From the NCBI GenBank assembly GCA_948099385.1, contig CANUEZ040000193.1, forward strand, positions 5,592,501-5,656,500: DNA of 64,000 nt, written 5' to 3'. The first letter of the stretch is position 1. Every line of letters starts with the position of its first letter. Shown in pieces: positions 37,520 to 50,384 of this stretch. Source of the DNA: Fasciola hepatica. Lineage: Eukaryota > Platyhelminthes > Trematoda > Plagiorchiida > Fasciolidae. Position numbers and translations under genes: made by a program. The notes below the pieces were generated by a model. The model was not told where the DNA came from, did not search any database, and saw only the letters and a list, made by a program, of their open reading frames with translations.

Positions 37520-40345
37520 ATGAAAGCAATATTTTCTTCACGTGAGTGCAGTACCTTCGTTATAAATGTTAGGGTTTCACTGAATAGAATGCACAACTAC
37601 CCAGTAATATTCTTCGTGCAAGTTAGACACCAGCTTGTTACAAGAAATTGTAACACTGGGTTGTTCTGACTCAAAATATAAACCTCTTTAGAGAAACAAT
37701 ATGAGTGATACACGATTTATATTATGTGGGAAAGTGCACTCCGGCGGCAAACACACTTTCGAAAGAAGTAGAAAATTTTCGAGCTCTTCCAAATCTTTGC
37801 CTGAATTATGATTATTTGCTTTACCATTCATATTAAGTAGTGCGGAACATTTCATTGTGGTATTTCTATTCTGGAAGATTTTATTTCAAATCTATTACCA
37901 AAAGCACCCCATGAACTGTTTCTCGAATTTTCAAAGGATTTAAAAAATAAAGCCTCCAACATCATTCACCATTCCAAACTCAGCCGAATTTTCTTGAGAT
38001 GCAATTTCATCTGGAATGCCATCCGAAATATGCAGTAGTTATATCAATCAAATTACCCATTTCGTGGATAAGGAATTTACTGGCTTGTATCTTCGAAGGA
38101 AAGTCATTTTTGAACAATGGGTGTTGAAATCCTGTCCCATTAATCCAAGCAAACTCATCTGGAGAGTTAGACTCAAAACTACTTTCGTTCTCACAGATAA
38201 CAGTTCCCACCATATCACTTATTCATCTGAGCTGATTTCTCGTTGTGACTAGCTTCAGCATTCGCAACGGAACAGATTTTGTTGCCAAGATTTCTGATGA
38301 AATCTCAAGAGTGTACACTGCCACGTGCAGAGGAGTATCTCGCTCGTTCATCATCGAGGAGATATCAAGGCTCGCCCCACGCATATTTCTCAACCAAGCT
38401 CAAAGGTAATCAAAAAGGATCCTCTAACCCCTTTACAGCAATACTATCTATGAAATGAGCAATACCAAAATATCATACTTCTCTTCGGTTACAGCGAGTT
38501 TGCATCTACTTTATTAAAAATGATGACAGCAAATGAGGGTTCTCAGAAGGCATGTCAAATTGCAAATTCAGTCATTTGCCGCCACAAAACAAATTCGATA
38601 TTTACGTGAAACCAGTCAGACTTGTTGTGACTTGTTTTGGTTTTGTTAGTTACAGTACGCTTCAAGCATTGATATAACAAGGCTGTATGACACGAATACC
38701 CATTGGTCGACAATCAATAAGATCAAATTATCTACGGAGATGGAAAACAATGTTGCTAGAGCTGGGTCTAACAACCATTATTCGACAAAACATGCACAAC
38801 ATTACGATTAGTCAGCAATCAAAACTCACTTGCTAATCGAAACAAATAGAAAACAACGGTTCTGTGTAAACATGTGACGCCGAGAAGAGTCATATGTACG
38901 ATGCAGCAACCACTTGACCTATTCCTCGTAGATCAGAATCTTGATAACTGAGCATCGAGGGCGCAGAGAGAGAATTGTCCATCGAACTCTGATTTCATCG
39001 TAGATTCCATGGAGGCCCGCATCCACAATGTTCATTGTAAACCCATATTATGAAGGAAAAAAAACACACCATAAGATGAGATGCAATAACCTACCGGACT
39101 TAGGATTTTGGACATGTGTGGTGCACAAAGAGACGACTAGCTATGTAGCCATTCACGTTTTTTGCTGTGGACCTTTGTTAGTACCGAAATGTGCACGTAA
39201 CATTTCATACATGCATTTGCATTTTCTTGGTCCTCCAGCTAGCCCTAATCAGAGTACCGACTCATCAGCTAGACTAGTTGCACCAGAGGAGTACGCTTGC
39301 GGTTCAGACATGGATTGACGTCATCCGTGTGTAAGTTGATCTCCCCATTATCTTCTATTTTGAAACTTGGCTTAGTCTGTAGTTTTGTTTCATTCGCTCG
39401 ACATCATTCAAATTGATGCAACGATATGAGTGTGAGAGTATTTCATGAACGGCTGCCCCAACTCGGAAGTTCCACTAAATTAAATTAACAAATTCAGCAT
39501 CATATCCCAAATATATAAATGCCAACCGAAGATAAGTGGTTCCATCAGGCTTCACACAGGCCACGTGAGGATGGATAGGTGAATGATATGAGTTACACCT
39601 TATATAGTTCTGGTCGATGAGTACTCTGAATTTCATCAGCTACTTGGAACTCGAGGTTGACATTACCTATGTAGATAGTACCGATAACGTTTCCTGCGAA
39701 TTTCATCCCACTTTCAGTGTACAATTTTGCCATAGATTCTCTCTACTAGAATATATTCCCTTTCTTTATTCATTGCCTTCTTTGCTTCGCTTGGAATGGT
39801 TCCAATTTGAAAGACAACTTGACAAAACTCGACCGCAGTAAAACTTACAGATTTTGGAAATGATCTCGCACTTTCGCGTAAATCATACAATTCACTTATG
39901 TGGATGGGATCCTAGTAAATTTATGATTTCACGGACAGTTTTGTTTTCATGCACAAGCTTTGAACCAGACAATTCACACACGTTCAGTTCATCCTAGCAA
40001 TATCGGACTATACTACAACTCATCTGTTCTTCATGAGGCAGTTTTTTGTGAGGAATCACAAAGTCACCTTGCGAGTAAATAAGCAACAGTACTCAACTGT
40101 GCGCATAAACGCATGCTTCTGTCTAGTGAGAGAAACCGTAGGATTTGGAATGAACAACGTGTCAGAACAAAAGATAATAATCTTCATCAGTCATATTTTA
40201 TCTAATCACAGGACCACGTCATGGACAAATTCATCGGAACACAACCGTACAATCACTCAATCGGTCTAAAGCCCTCAAAGAACCAATCAATGTTGATATT
40301 AGAAACAGAGGGGTAAAACCAATTTCGGTTGAAAATTAAAAGCTT
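37520..40345 (+). repeat. R2: diverged direct copy of R1
   Basis: This segment is collinear with 17.0-20.1 kb in the same orientation but carries many substitutions and several indels, including loss of the part equivalent to about 19,570-19,740. It is clearly older than the palindrome. Open frames in it (38,007-38,213 minus, 39,028-39,318 plus, 39,617-39,841 plus) are not maintained in R1, so it is probably non-coding. Confidence 0.8.
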
Positions 40346-40893
40346 CAGGGCCCTCATCACTTGATTGTAAACCGATTTTCAAAAAAGGTTCCGGCAAAGC
40401 TGCGCTACTGAAATATAATCACTTACGTAACTCATCGTTTGTTCTCTTAGTTTTTATGAATTCCTGAAAATGATATGTGACCCTGTACTACTTCGGTAAA
40501 AACCTAGATAAGTGCATCCTTCAAATATGTGCTGAAGTTATTGAGTCAAAATTCAGATTGCCAACTCTTGACTGTTCATTGGTTGAATATTTTCAATATG
40601 TGGAAACGATTCTAGGCCGCTGGTTGGCTGGTTTTCGTTCTGTTGGGTGATATTCTCTCGCTCAGGTAAAACCAGGCCCCACCACCTGATCGTTTGTTAT
40701 ACTCGGTGTAAAGATTTATTGAAATTGCACAGTGAATTTCGGCTCATCGTAAAGGGGATCTGCGGTAAATTGGTTCAATCCAGGTCCCACTTTTTCATTC
40801 CTAAATGTATCTTGTAGTGACCAAACAATTTGTTTCTTTTCATGCATTTTAAGTAATAAATTCCATGTCGATCATATCCTTGACCTCCTGAAC
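40346..40893 (+). repeat. Near-identical partial copy of 20,098-21,137
   Basis: From CAGGGCCCTCATCAC onward the spacer abruptly becomes about 98% identical to the left arm, apart from a deletion of about 43 bp after 40,386 and the 452-bp deletion. It ends at CTGAACA, where the right arm begins. The sharp rise in identity compared with the rest of R2 indicates a more recent origin or a conversion event. Confidence 0.85.
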
Positions 40894-41058
40894 ATATCAT
40901 TATTGGCTGCAAACTCTAACTCCTTTTCACTCACTTCACTCGCCATAACACTGAACAACCAGATAAATGGCGTAGCCATGGGCCGACTGACAAAATTAGT
41001 TTGACGATATCGACGCGCGGCATGGCACTCATACTCCATGCTGTAGCGGGAAATCACC

Positions 41059-42783
41059 CTGTCGACTGCAATACCACTAGATTCCTCAAACGGCGTTTCC
41101 GTTTATATACTGAGGGTCTAAATGACGAGGATTTTCCAGGTACCCTCCCCCCCTCATGTCCCAACCGAAACGATGGCTAGATTTTCCGACAAAAGTAGGT
41201 TGAACTTTCCGTCAAATCATAGGAAAATATCATCACAGGTAACAAAGATATCGGAGAAGAAATTCAACTGCTATTTTTTTCGAGAAAAACCCTAACAGTT
41301 TAGTTATAAGCGCAAAACACATATGGTCCCCATTAAAACATCCTATATCATAAATACTGAGGAACAACGGTAATATTTTTGAACGAAACTACTTTATGAG
41401 TTCTTGTGTAAAGGTTAACGAGCAAAGATTGTCGAGCAACATATTCGCGAAAACGTTTCTGGTATGGGATAAATATAAAAAATAATAAATAATAAATAAT
41501 AAATAATAAATATTATTCATTTTATCTTACCTTTTCCTTCTAAGAAAGCCGTTTCTACATGATAACAGCAATTTGAATCAAGCGCAAATCCAATCACTCA
41601 CTGCGTTGGACCAAACTTGTATTTGTATATCTCTAGGTGTTACCCACTTTGTCATCTACAAAATGATCTCCAATAATCCTGAACTATTCTCTCTCAGGTT
41701 ATGTACATGTCTCAACTAGTGAACACTGTCTGCATCTGTTGAGGACCAGAATAAACACCTGAAATGCTCCTTAGGCTTTGATGCAAATCAGCCAAATGAG
41801 TTCATCTGTGACATTTTTTCATGTGACAGAAGTATTCTTCTACTAAGAGCTTTTTCTAAGCGTCTTTCTGATTAGCAATATCAGTGGTCATTTATAAAAC
41901 AGTCAGTTTTATTTTCAACATGGAATTCTCCTTAGAGACCATCACCATCAGCATCGATCATGTCAATTTTCTAATGGCATTGTTGAGACCAAAGGAAGAC
42001 TTATACTAAGTTCGGGAAAATAAGAAATAAGAGCTTATTTATCCTGCTTTATCAAGGAAATAAATCAAAAGCACTGTCGCCCCTAAAGCCTCCTAAGTCC
42101 TACGCCGTTAAAACATAATCCTTTTCTCTGGCAAACAACGGTTTGAACTCCTTTGGACGTCTTGGAATCCCCAAGTATTGGTCTTGGTGGTCTTCAGTAA
42201 AAAATTCCACCCATAATGCTCCGACTAATGTATTTATTATTTTTTTCTGAATAAGATTTTTTACTCATGTTCAATATTTGACTGCTGTGGATCCGTTTCT
42301 AACGTTCTGGTATTCAAACCTTTTTAATTCTTCATCCAAACGTTTTCGTCCAATTATTATAACTTCATCCACTCTGGACTTCACAGTGCCTGTAAATGCC
42401 TCTAGAAATCCTCCCAATGATACTATTATTTTTTTCTTGTGGACCTAAAAGCTTTACTTTGGAAGAAACCGCTTCGTTTGATCATTTAATAAACAGATTC
42501 CCGAATGGATAAGTGGATTCTGTAAAATGTGCTTCTATATATTATGCGTACACTTTGAATTCAGTTCTGTGTTCTCTTCCGTATTGCGCTCGTAATACTT
42601 GGACTGAGAACTGAGTACCATTGAAGCCAATATTGTGACCAAAACTGCGGGACTGTGCGTAAAACTCACTACAGATGTGATTTGTATAAACATGTTATCC
42701 AAGGGAAGCAATTGGTAAATAACGTTAAGCAGTCACGGCACTTCTGATCAACTGGCGCTGTTCAGTGTTTAGCCACGAATCAG
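41059..42783. mobile_element. 1,725-bp insertion in the right arm, unclassified
   Basis: The insertion lies between two copies of CACC (41,055-41,058 and 42,784-42,787). The left arm has a single CACC at the matching place (36,023-36,026 on the opposite strand), so this looks like a 4-bp target-site duplication. The ends are CTGTCGACTG and CGAATCAG, with no long terminal inverted repeats, no TG...CA ends and no poly-A. It contains (AATAAAT)4 and no long open frame. It could be a non-autonomous transposon, a fragment of an LTR element, or a capture during repair. Loss from the left arm through CACC microhomology is the alternative. Confidence 0.6.
41484..41511. repeat. (AATAAAT)4 tandem repeat
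   Basis: Four exact copies of a 7-bp AT-rich unit lie inside the 1,725-bp insertion, preceded by a partial copy. Confidence 0.85.
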
Positions 42784-42947
42784 CACCGGGCCTTGTGCCA
42801 TGTAATGACTGCTGAATCATCATAACCTTCCTTCTTTTTTGAGCTCATTTGTAGCTCTGATATTCAGCCTAGACGTGGTGGATAGTGCTTGGCGTTTTTG
42901 GCAGTCATGTGCGCGGGCGGATTTGACAGCTCATTGACCTCAAATTA

Positions 42948-43145
42948 ATGGCAGTTAACTTTCTTGGTCACCAAGCTGAAGCTTGTTTGACCGAGATAGC
43001 TTCAGTCAACAAAAGTAGCATCAAGATCCGTAATCTCAATGACAGACTAACCAAGTTGCTTGATAATGATTTTGCGAGTTCGTCGAAATTCGTTGTCATG
43101 GAAGCACGTGTCGTCCAAACGAGTCCCTTACCGTTTTTTCTATAG
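42948..43145 (+). CDS. Open frame with protein-like composition (right-arm copy)
   Basis: This is the mirror copy of 35,665-35,862 and encodes an identical 65-residue frame ending at the TAG that is also the AG of the candidate splice acceptor at 43,144-43,145. It is located about 160 bases beyond the 1,725-bp insertion. No function is assignable. Confidence 0.2.
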   Translation: MAVNFLGHQAEACLTEIASVNKSSIKIRNLNDRLTKLLDNDFASSSKFVVMEARVVQTSPLPFFL

Positions 43146-43227
43146 GTTTGCGTGACACTCTCCGCAGTTATATCTACAGGAATAATAACAACATGGCTGA
43201 TGATACAAAGTTCTGGAGGGCGTTCAT
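43146..43227 (+). CDS. Candidate 5' coding exon (right-arm copy)
   Basis: CCGTTTTTTCTATAG precedes the exon and GTAAGT follows at 43,228-43,233. The ATG at 43,193 is in a favourable context and starts MADDTKFWRAF. A second acceptor ends at 43,179, which would make the exon 48 bases. Exons this short are known from flatworm micro-exon genes, but nothing here proves that class. Confidence 0.2.
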
Positions 43228-44319
43228 GTAAGTGACTTTGATGTTGGTAAACCGTAGGTGCAGTTTTATATTGGCTGCAATAAAAAACGATTTTTTTGGG
43301 GGGATGAGTGTTTTATCTACTTTTGGACAAAGCAGAATTCATCAAAACACGAAAAGTCTTGTCAATTTGTCGTATCAGAAAAATTTTTAGGAAAGCAAAT
43401 TCTCCGTGGGGTAGTTTCAAGTTATGCTTAACATAGGACTATTTATTTATTGGCCCTGGGTTTGTCCATTCAAATATCTTACGTTTATTAAAGTAGTAGA
43501 TCCAGGGAAGCCAGGGATTTAATTCAACACCGTCATCTATAAACAGTCGTGATTTGATGGTTGTGAATAATTCATTTTCATTGATCGATAAAACAGTCGT
43601 ATTACTTTCTCCCCATTACTGACCAGTGCAATAGAAGGGAAATATCATCAGTGAAAGACCACCGATGCTACTGCATAGTATTCTTAGTCTTAATGTCAGT
43701 TTACTAGAATAGGCTCAAATTTGTCAAAATGTACACCTTCAAAAAACAGCTATTTGTTAAACGTTTTCAAATTCTTGGAGACGCAATCCTACGCCTTTGT
43801 ATACCACTAGTGTTCAACCTTGAAAACTAGCACGCTCAACAAGTTTTAGTCTGTAAAATGTTCCTAACAACTTTTACCCAGTCACAAACAATACCCATTG
43901 GAATAGGCCTACATGAAGTTTTACTCTGCTGGCTAACGTTTTCCTCACATGTGATTAGTAAAATATTGTCCATTAGATGCAAATCTATAGTAGTCCTATG
44001 TTCTGGTGTGCAACTAAAGACAACCTGGGTGTTGGTTGGGTGATCAATCATTACCAGAACAGTCTAATGAATGTTGCGGGAAGGTTCCAAGAATATCTGT
44101 CAGGAAGTCAGTGTCGTTGATCATTGGGGTCTAAAATAGAAACCCATTAACAGATGAGGGCGTGAAAATTATGAAAACGGTACTTGAAGCGAATGCAACA
44201 CAAACCTCTGCGGCTTCTTTCCACTTTCATCCCCCAAATGTTACTTGCTTTAATGGACTCACCATTAGTATTTCACGGATTGCCGCCGTTGTGATCACTT
44301 CTTCTCAGCAGCAAACAAG

Positions 44320-44472
44320 ATGGGAATGGAATCAAAAGTATTGGGAGAAATGTGGTGGTTAATCTGTGTGAAGACCAAAGTCTCACTTGTCATACTACTT
44401 GGTGGTATCTTTCTCATTATGATCACTCGTTGTGTGGATCCTGTGGAAGCTCGGCACACCAGCAGTAGTTAG
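44320..44472 (+). CDS. Candidate 50-residue transmembrane peptide exon (right-arm copy)
   Basis: ATG to TAG frame of 50 codons with a single hydrophobic segment at about residues 21-35 and a polar C-terminal tail ending in three serines. The acceptor-like CTTCTTCTCAG ends at 44,308. It is about 1.1 kb downstream of the candidate exon at 43,146-43,227 on the same strand, so the two could in principle belong to one transcript. Confidence 0.15.
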   Translation: MGMESKVLGEMWWLICVKTKVSLVILLGGIFLIMITRCVDPVEARHTSSS

Positions 44473-47400
44473 GTGCAATGGTGTGGCTCTCAATATCTTT
44501 CATCCATATCATAGACTGTCCACTTGCCGATGCTAACCTAATCAAAGCTTTTAAATCTATTGCTGTCTGGTACACGTTAACTTAGTAACGTCGACACCAC
44601 CAATCTCACGGCGGGTTGAACCTGCATTGTATTTTGTTCACTTCCCAGTAAAATGTGATGCAACAAATATTTGCATGTTCTTAGTAATTATCAGCTTCTT
44701 GTCATTAGTTTTACTCCAGCTATCAAACAAGTAGGAGTGACCCGTAATAGTATTCGAAATTCAGGGCCCTGTACTATAATGTACAGGTTTCGAAGCGCAA
44801 CACTAGGATCAAAATTCAAGATTTCGGGAAAAAGGTACGATGCATTTGTCAAGAATTCGGTCTATGAAAATTGTGTTTTTGTCGGGTAAATCCTGTCTGA
44901 CAACGCCCCACGTTTTGGCGAGGGCAGTAATGAGCTTCGAAATACTCGTTTTATTTTCACAGTGTTGGATAGAAATTTTGATCTCTACCACTTCTGACAC
45001 GCGCAACTTTACGTTTCTTGTCAGATCGGGTCGCTTAGTCGGAGTTCTGTGGACGACATTAGGTGAACATTTTACTTCAGCCGAATATCCCGTATTGATC
45101 AAACTTTTCACTGTTGATTTTCTTATGACCTTTATTACCCCCTTCCTTGGTCAGGCTGGATGATGCCGTTGTATTACCTTGATTAACTGGCTACTGGGAC
45201 GCCAAATATATCCAGTTCTACAGGAGTAAGTGGGCTGTTGAATTCACTTGGATGTGATACAGAGTAGTAGTCTATCTTCGAGGCTTCGAACGATGACCGG
45301 ATGGAATGAGTAGATTATTTTATCTCAGCTGCTTTGAGCGTTTTTTGAAGACCACTCTTGAAGCCCGTTGGAAAGAGCCTGCTTATACACTTGTTCAATA
45401 TTCTTATGTTTTAATTTTGATGATAAGTATTATCGAAAAAGCATCACAATGAACACCTAAATGGAAAGAAATATAATCATGAAACTTCCATCTGAATGTA
45501 CAGCTATAGGCGGTGTCAGTTGTGAAGCAGTCGGAAACTTATCCAGCTTATAGTTCGAGCTTCGTGAATTAATGAAAGTATATCGGGCCATCGGGTGATG
45601 ATAAAAGGTGATTCAAATTTGACCTTTATTAAGTTTCATTGTTTACTGCACTATGGGCAGTTGATTGCGTGCATCACAATACTTGTCCTAGGTCATAATT
45701 AGGTTGGGTTACTACATAGATATTTTGATAAAGCCCTTTTTTTTCGGCCAGTGTGGTTTTAATGGTTGTACATTCATGGGAGGGTAAAGAGAAATTTATC
45801 TAAAATCTAGCAGTTTTGTGTTGTATGTACTGTGAAATTGCCTGTCAACGATGGCTGCCAAACATCACGAAGAGAGAAAATTCCAGTTCACATCGGCGCG
45901 AGCATTGGCATCATGATCTTTTGGGTGCACCTCATTATTCATTCATATTTTTATCGTGATAGTGGTGAAAAGATCCATCAAAACTGGATTTTCCTGCCGT
46001 CTCTGCAAAAGAGACCGAAATTAAATCTCAGAGGCTTATAATTTTAAATTTCTGCACCGCATCTTGCTCAGTGTTTTAACACGAATAGGTGCACCAGTTT
46101 TCGAATCAATCACAGAAAAACCCACACGAATTCGCAATGCAGAAGTAGAATACTTAGAAAATCAAACGAATGGGACGACGTTATGTGTATTGCGCTCAGA
46201 AAACAATGCTGAGTATCCCTGCTCCTAATCCAGCGCGAGAGTATTCCCGAACTCAGTTGTTCCTCTTTGGATATATGGTAGCGGCGTTTTTCAATGCGGT
46301 TATTTCAGCGTGATATGGAAGCCTGTCAATTGACGATTTGTTTGTTTCTTATGTGAATCCATGTATAGGGGAATTATTGAGGGACTCGGAAAATCATTTG
46401 ATTTTGGAATTTCCCTAGAAAATGTCTGTCGTTGAATGCTGCTGTATCAGAAGAACGAGGATTATTGATTTGGATTGGAATGAATTCAGTTTGGATTTTT
46501 TGCTGCCTTTCAGTTTGAGATGCCTCGAATGCTGGGGAAATCTTCACTTTCATGGTTTAAGAAGTCCCGGAATTCAACTGAAGGATTATACCTGGAAAGG
46601 TAGTAGTTTTTCTGGGTAACATTTCATGCTTTGTTTCATGAGAGGTTTAGATGTGAGGTCATGCAGAACGATTTATTTTTTAATCATCTACTGTAAGACT
46701 TGTAAATTTATGCTTAACGTGAAGGTTCAGTCCACAAAACTATCATTCAGTAGCGCGGACTCCAAATCAGTCAGAGAATCTCCTGTGTTCTGAAGAGAAT
46801 ATTCAGAGTTTACTTACATGCTGGTCATGGGAGTCAAAAGTGTAACGTATGATGGTGCAAAGGCTGAACAATAATTTCACTAGCTTCATGATGCATTCTA
46901 TATCGATGAGACGGCGGAAAGCCATGATAAATTGGAGAAAACTAAATGTTTATAAGCTTGACCGAACATTTTGTTCTCAGTAATGTTATGGTAAATTCAA
47001 TGTGCAAAATCTCGTCCCATTTTCTCTTAAAGACTCATATTCCGATATAGTTGAGGCCCGTTAGTAATGGTGAAGATATGACTATGTCTGCATTTTGAGG
47101 ATATTTGTTCCCCACATAGTAGCAGAATACAAGAATTATTGTACTCTACCCTAGCCATTAGTTGTTGGTTGATGCACATATAAAATTATGTAGTTCGGCT
47201 GTAATGCTGTCGTGTAGGAGCACAAAATGAGTTCATCGGACACCAGTATTCAACAGTTTCGGCAATACTTCCAGCCTTGAATAGTTCCAGATGAATCCTT
47301 ATTAGAATAATGAGAACGAAACGAGTAACACGATAAAGCCATGGTGATGTTTTGACTTTATCAACATGCGTGTTATACAGCAGTTACTTATTTGTTAGAA

Positions 47401-50062
47401 GTGACAGAAAGCTTCAACTTTGAAATGTCGCGGATTCCTAAAAGTCGCACTTTTGCCCTTGCCGGCTGGATGCAACACTTCACAGACTTGAGTGTAGCAT
47501 GGTTGGTGTGGCCTATATGTAGGCATTTAGGCTGTTACGGAACATGAGCCTTTTCTCCATCACAAAATCACATTTCATCTGCCGCCCTGTTTGCGCAAGA
47601 AAAAATAAGCCCTCTAAAATTCTAAAACGACTTCCTCGGATCTCTATTTTGCCAAAGAAACTGCCTAGTACTTGAAATGCATTGCTTTTCAAGCATTTAT
47701 CCAAGGACGCAAATTTTTTGGTATGTCAGTTCACACCAGATGGCATGTTTTCTTCGGTAATCTTTCGGGCGTGTGACAAAATTAACACGCGCAAGAAAGA
47801 ACTTCATATCCATGAACATCACGCTAGTTAACAAAAATATACTATCCTGAGAAACAAAAAACTCAATCTCCAATTTTCTAACAGTCAGCTCATGTTGAAT
47901 GTTTTTGGTAACTCGCTTACTTCAACCACCACCGGGATTTCGGAACATATACAATAGAAATACCAAACAAACTCACAGCACTATGGCTGTAGGTGTTGAA
48001 TTATCCACCGTACAGTTGTGTTTGAAATGAATTACATGAAAATAGAAAGAACATAATAAAACAATAAAACGAAATTTGAGCTCACTAATTATATATTGCG
48101 TACTACTACGTAGTAATATTTGTCCATAGGGTCAGTTGTCCAGTTTAGGGACGTGGATCCCTGGGCGTTTATTTCATGAAAGAACAAATAGATCAGTCAA
48201 ACTAATTTCACGATTAGTATGCCTATTGGTGACCTGCAATCCCGTCACTGCGTACCGATGTGAATATCTGGAAATCTCAAATGCATAAACCGGCATTGCT
48301 GACTACCTCTAAAAGTGCAAACATTCTCTCTGAAAACGCCCTGAAAATCATTGGTTAGATGTTTTCGAAATCCGATGCAAAATCAGTTCATCATTAGGAC
48401 GATGTAGTTGACAAGCAGCCAGTTTAAACAATGACAAAAATACGAACGGCACATGCCAATCTTACGAATGCAGGATACTGAACATAGAGATACATCAGAG
48501 TTGCTACAAGCTGAACTTATTGAATTGCAAATCTCATTTGCGTGTTTTCCACCTCACTGATAATGTGCATGCGAAATCGATTAGATATTTACACACGTGA
48601 TGCATCTCGAAGGAGTTCTAGGACTGAAGTGTGAAAGGTGGAGTTCAAAGGACAGTCAACTGAGGAAAGACTCGTCAATCCCGCACACTACTCGTGATAT
48701 ACATTCTTGTTTTGCATTCGAACTGATTCTCCTAGCCCGTCAGCACAATCAGCATAAAATCAGCGTAAACGGTAGGCTTACATTCATATTCTCTGAAGTT
48801 TTCACACACGATCATGAGTTGTCAGTATTTTTGCCATAATCTCATTCAAAGTGCATGATCAAGCTGTCAACGATAGGTTCAAAATAATCACTCTAGTTTG
48901 CCCTGAGAATTTTTCCGCCTGGCAACGTCGCCCAAATAAACGCAACCAACCGAGATGCCTTTTCACGGTTTCCCTCCTGTTCGCCATTCCGAGTTGCCGA
49001 ACTTCATACATGTACACTGTGTGCCTGATTCAATCTTTGTTGTTCAAACACAATTCTGTTTGCTTCCGAGGGAAGTTTTTATCTTCAATAATGTGGCCTC
49101 TGAAGAGGAAAAATAACCACACGTGCAAGTTCATTCGACATTTAGAAGTCAGAGAATAATCATGGCATACTTCGCCGCGCAAATCAAGAAGACGGGAATT
49201 CCAAAATTTCTTCTACAGCGTAAAATGATTATCAATGGTTAGAGAAATCAAGGCTGGTGCAATGGGGCGACGCATCTTACGTAAGTCGCACGTCAATAGT
49301 TTGCCCATTTATATTAGATAGTGCAGACAAAGGTTGATGAGCCGTGGAGAATTATGAAAATAATAAGCTGCCTAATAAGACCAGATTTTGCCTTTCGAGG
49401 CACGTACAAAAAATAAACCACAGAAACAACAGAAACGAATTCAGGTGGTAGTAGTGATCGGGCAACTAAAGTCAGCAAGTACGGATGTGAGGAGGCAAAT
49501 AAGAAGTACAGTGTACATACAGCTAAAACGTGACAGCTATATAAGTCTGATTCAAAATGCACGCAGTGCCTGAATGAGCATTATTCCAGATGAGCTAAAG
49601 TGGATAACATGCCAGTTGAACGAGTGAGTACAACTTCCCATACTGGCCTGGGAGATCCTGGCCAAGTTGTTGTACAGTTTGCTGTGACAAAATATGTACA
49701 CGACAATGGAGTTGATCGGACTCATAATAGGATAAAGAAGTACGGTTCGACAAAAAATGTGTATATATGTTAAACATACTACAGGAAACGAAGCTGATCT
49801 CACAAGGATCCAACAATAAAAAGAACTCAGTGAATTCAGGGCAACTATTATGAGGGCTCAGTGTGTGTGCTAGAAAGTCAAACGTGTATTTTGAGTCAAA
49901 ACGGTATATTTGTTGGTGGGATGAACAAGCTCACAAGGATGGCGAAACGCTCAGAAATTTGATTCAGTAAGTACGGAGGCCGATCGTTGCTTGATCCAGA
50001 ATCCAGTCAATCATCTTGTGGTGTCAAAAATGGCACAAATATCGTGATTCTGGGTTTGGTAT

Positions 50063-50272
50063 GTGAACGTTATATCTGCTGAGAATTTATTACCTACTCA
50101 GGTGGAACAGCTTGATCCGAATGAGGATAAGAAGCTGCACCCCGCTCGTCATGCCTTAGATATCATCTCTTCAGAACAAGAAAATCTTCGTACGGAATGT
50201 GCAGATCCGCTTTGTGGGATTGTCAAGTTCTGCATTAAAAGACCATGGATAGTTATTATTGAACAAAAGTAA
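50063..50272 (+). pseudogene. Probable Gypsy Pol linker fragment (right-arm copy)
   Basis: This mirrors 28,537-28,746 with an identical 69-codon frame. It lies upstream of, and in the same orientation as, the integrase C-terminal remnant at 50,385-50,929. The gap between them is shortened by the 209-bp deletion. Confidence 0.35.
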
Positions 50273-50384
50273 TGTAAATAAATACAGGACTAGCTGCGGG
50301 TCTGGCATTGCTTGAACTTGCGAATGTGACCGGATAAACGATTCAGTTTTCCAACAAGTAATTATATATGCAAAGGCTACGTAC

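Noticed and set aside
45832..46041. Membrane-like frame including IGIMIFWVHLIIHSYF
   Set aside because: It starts at a GTG, the nearby ATG frame stops after about 20 codons, and I could not match either to a known mitochondrial or membrane protein.
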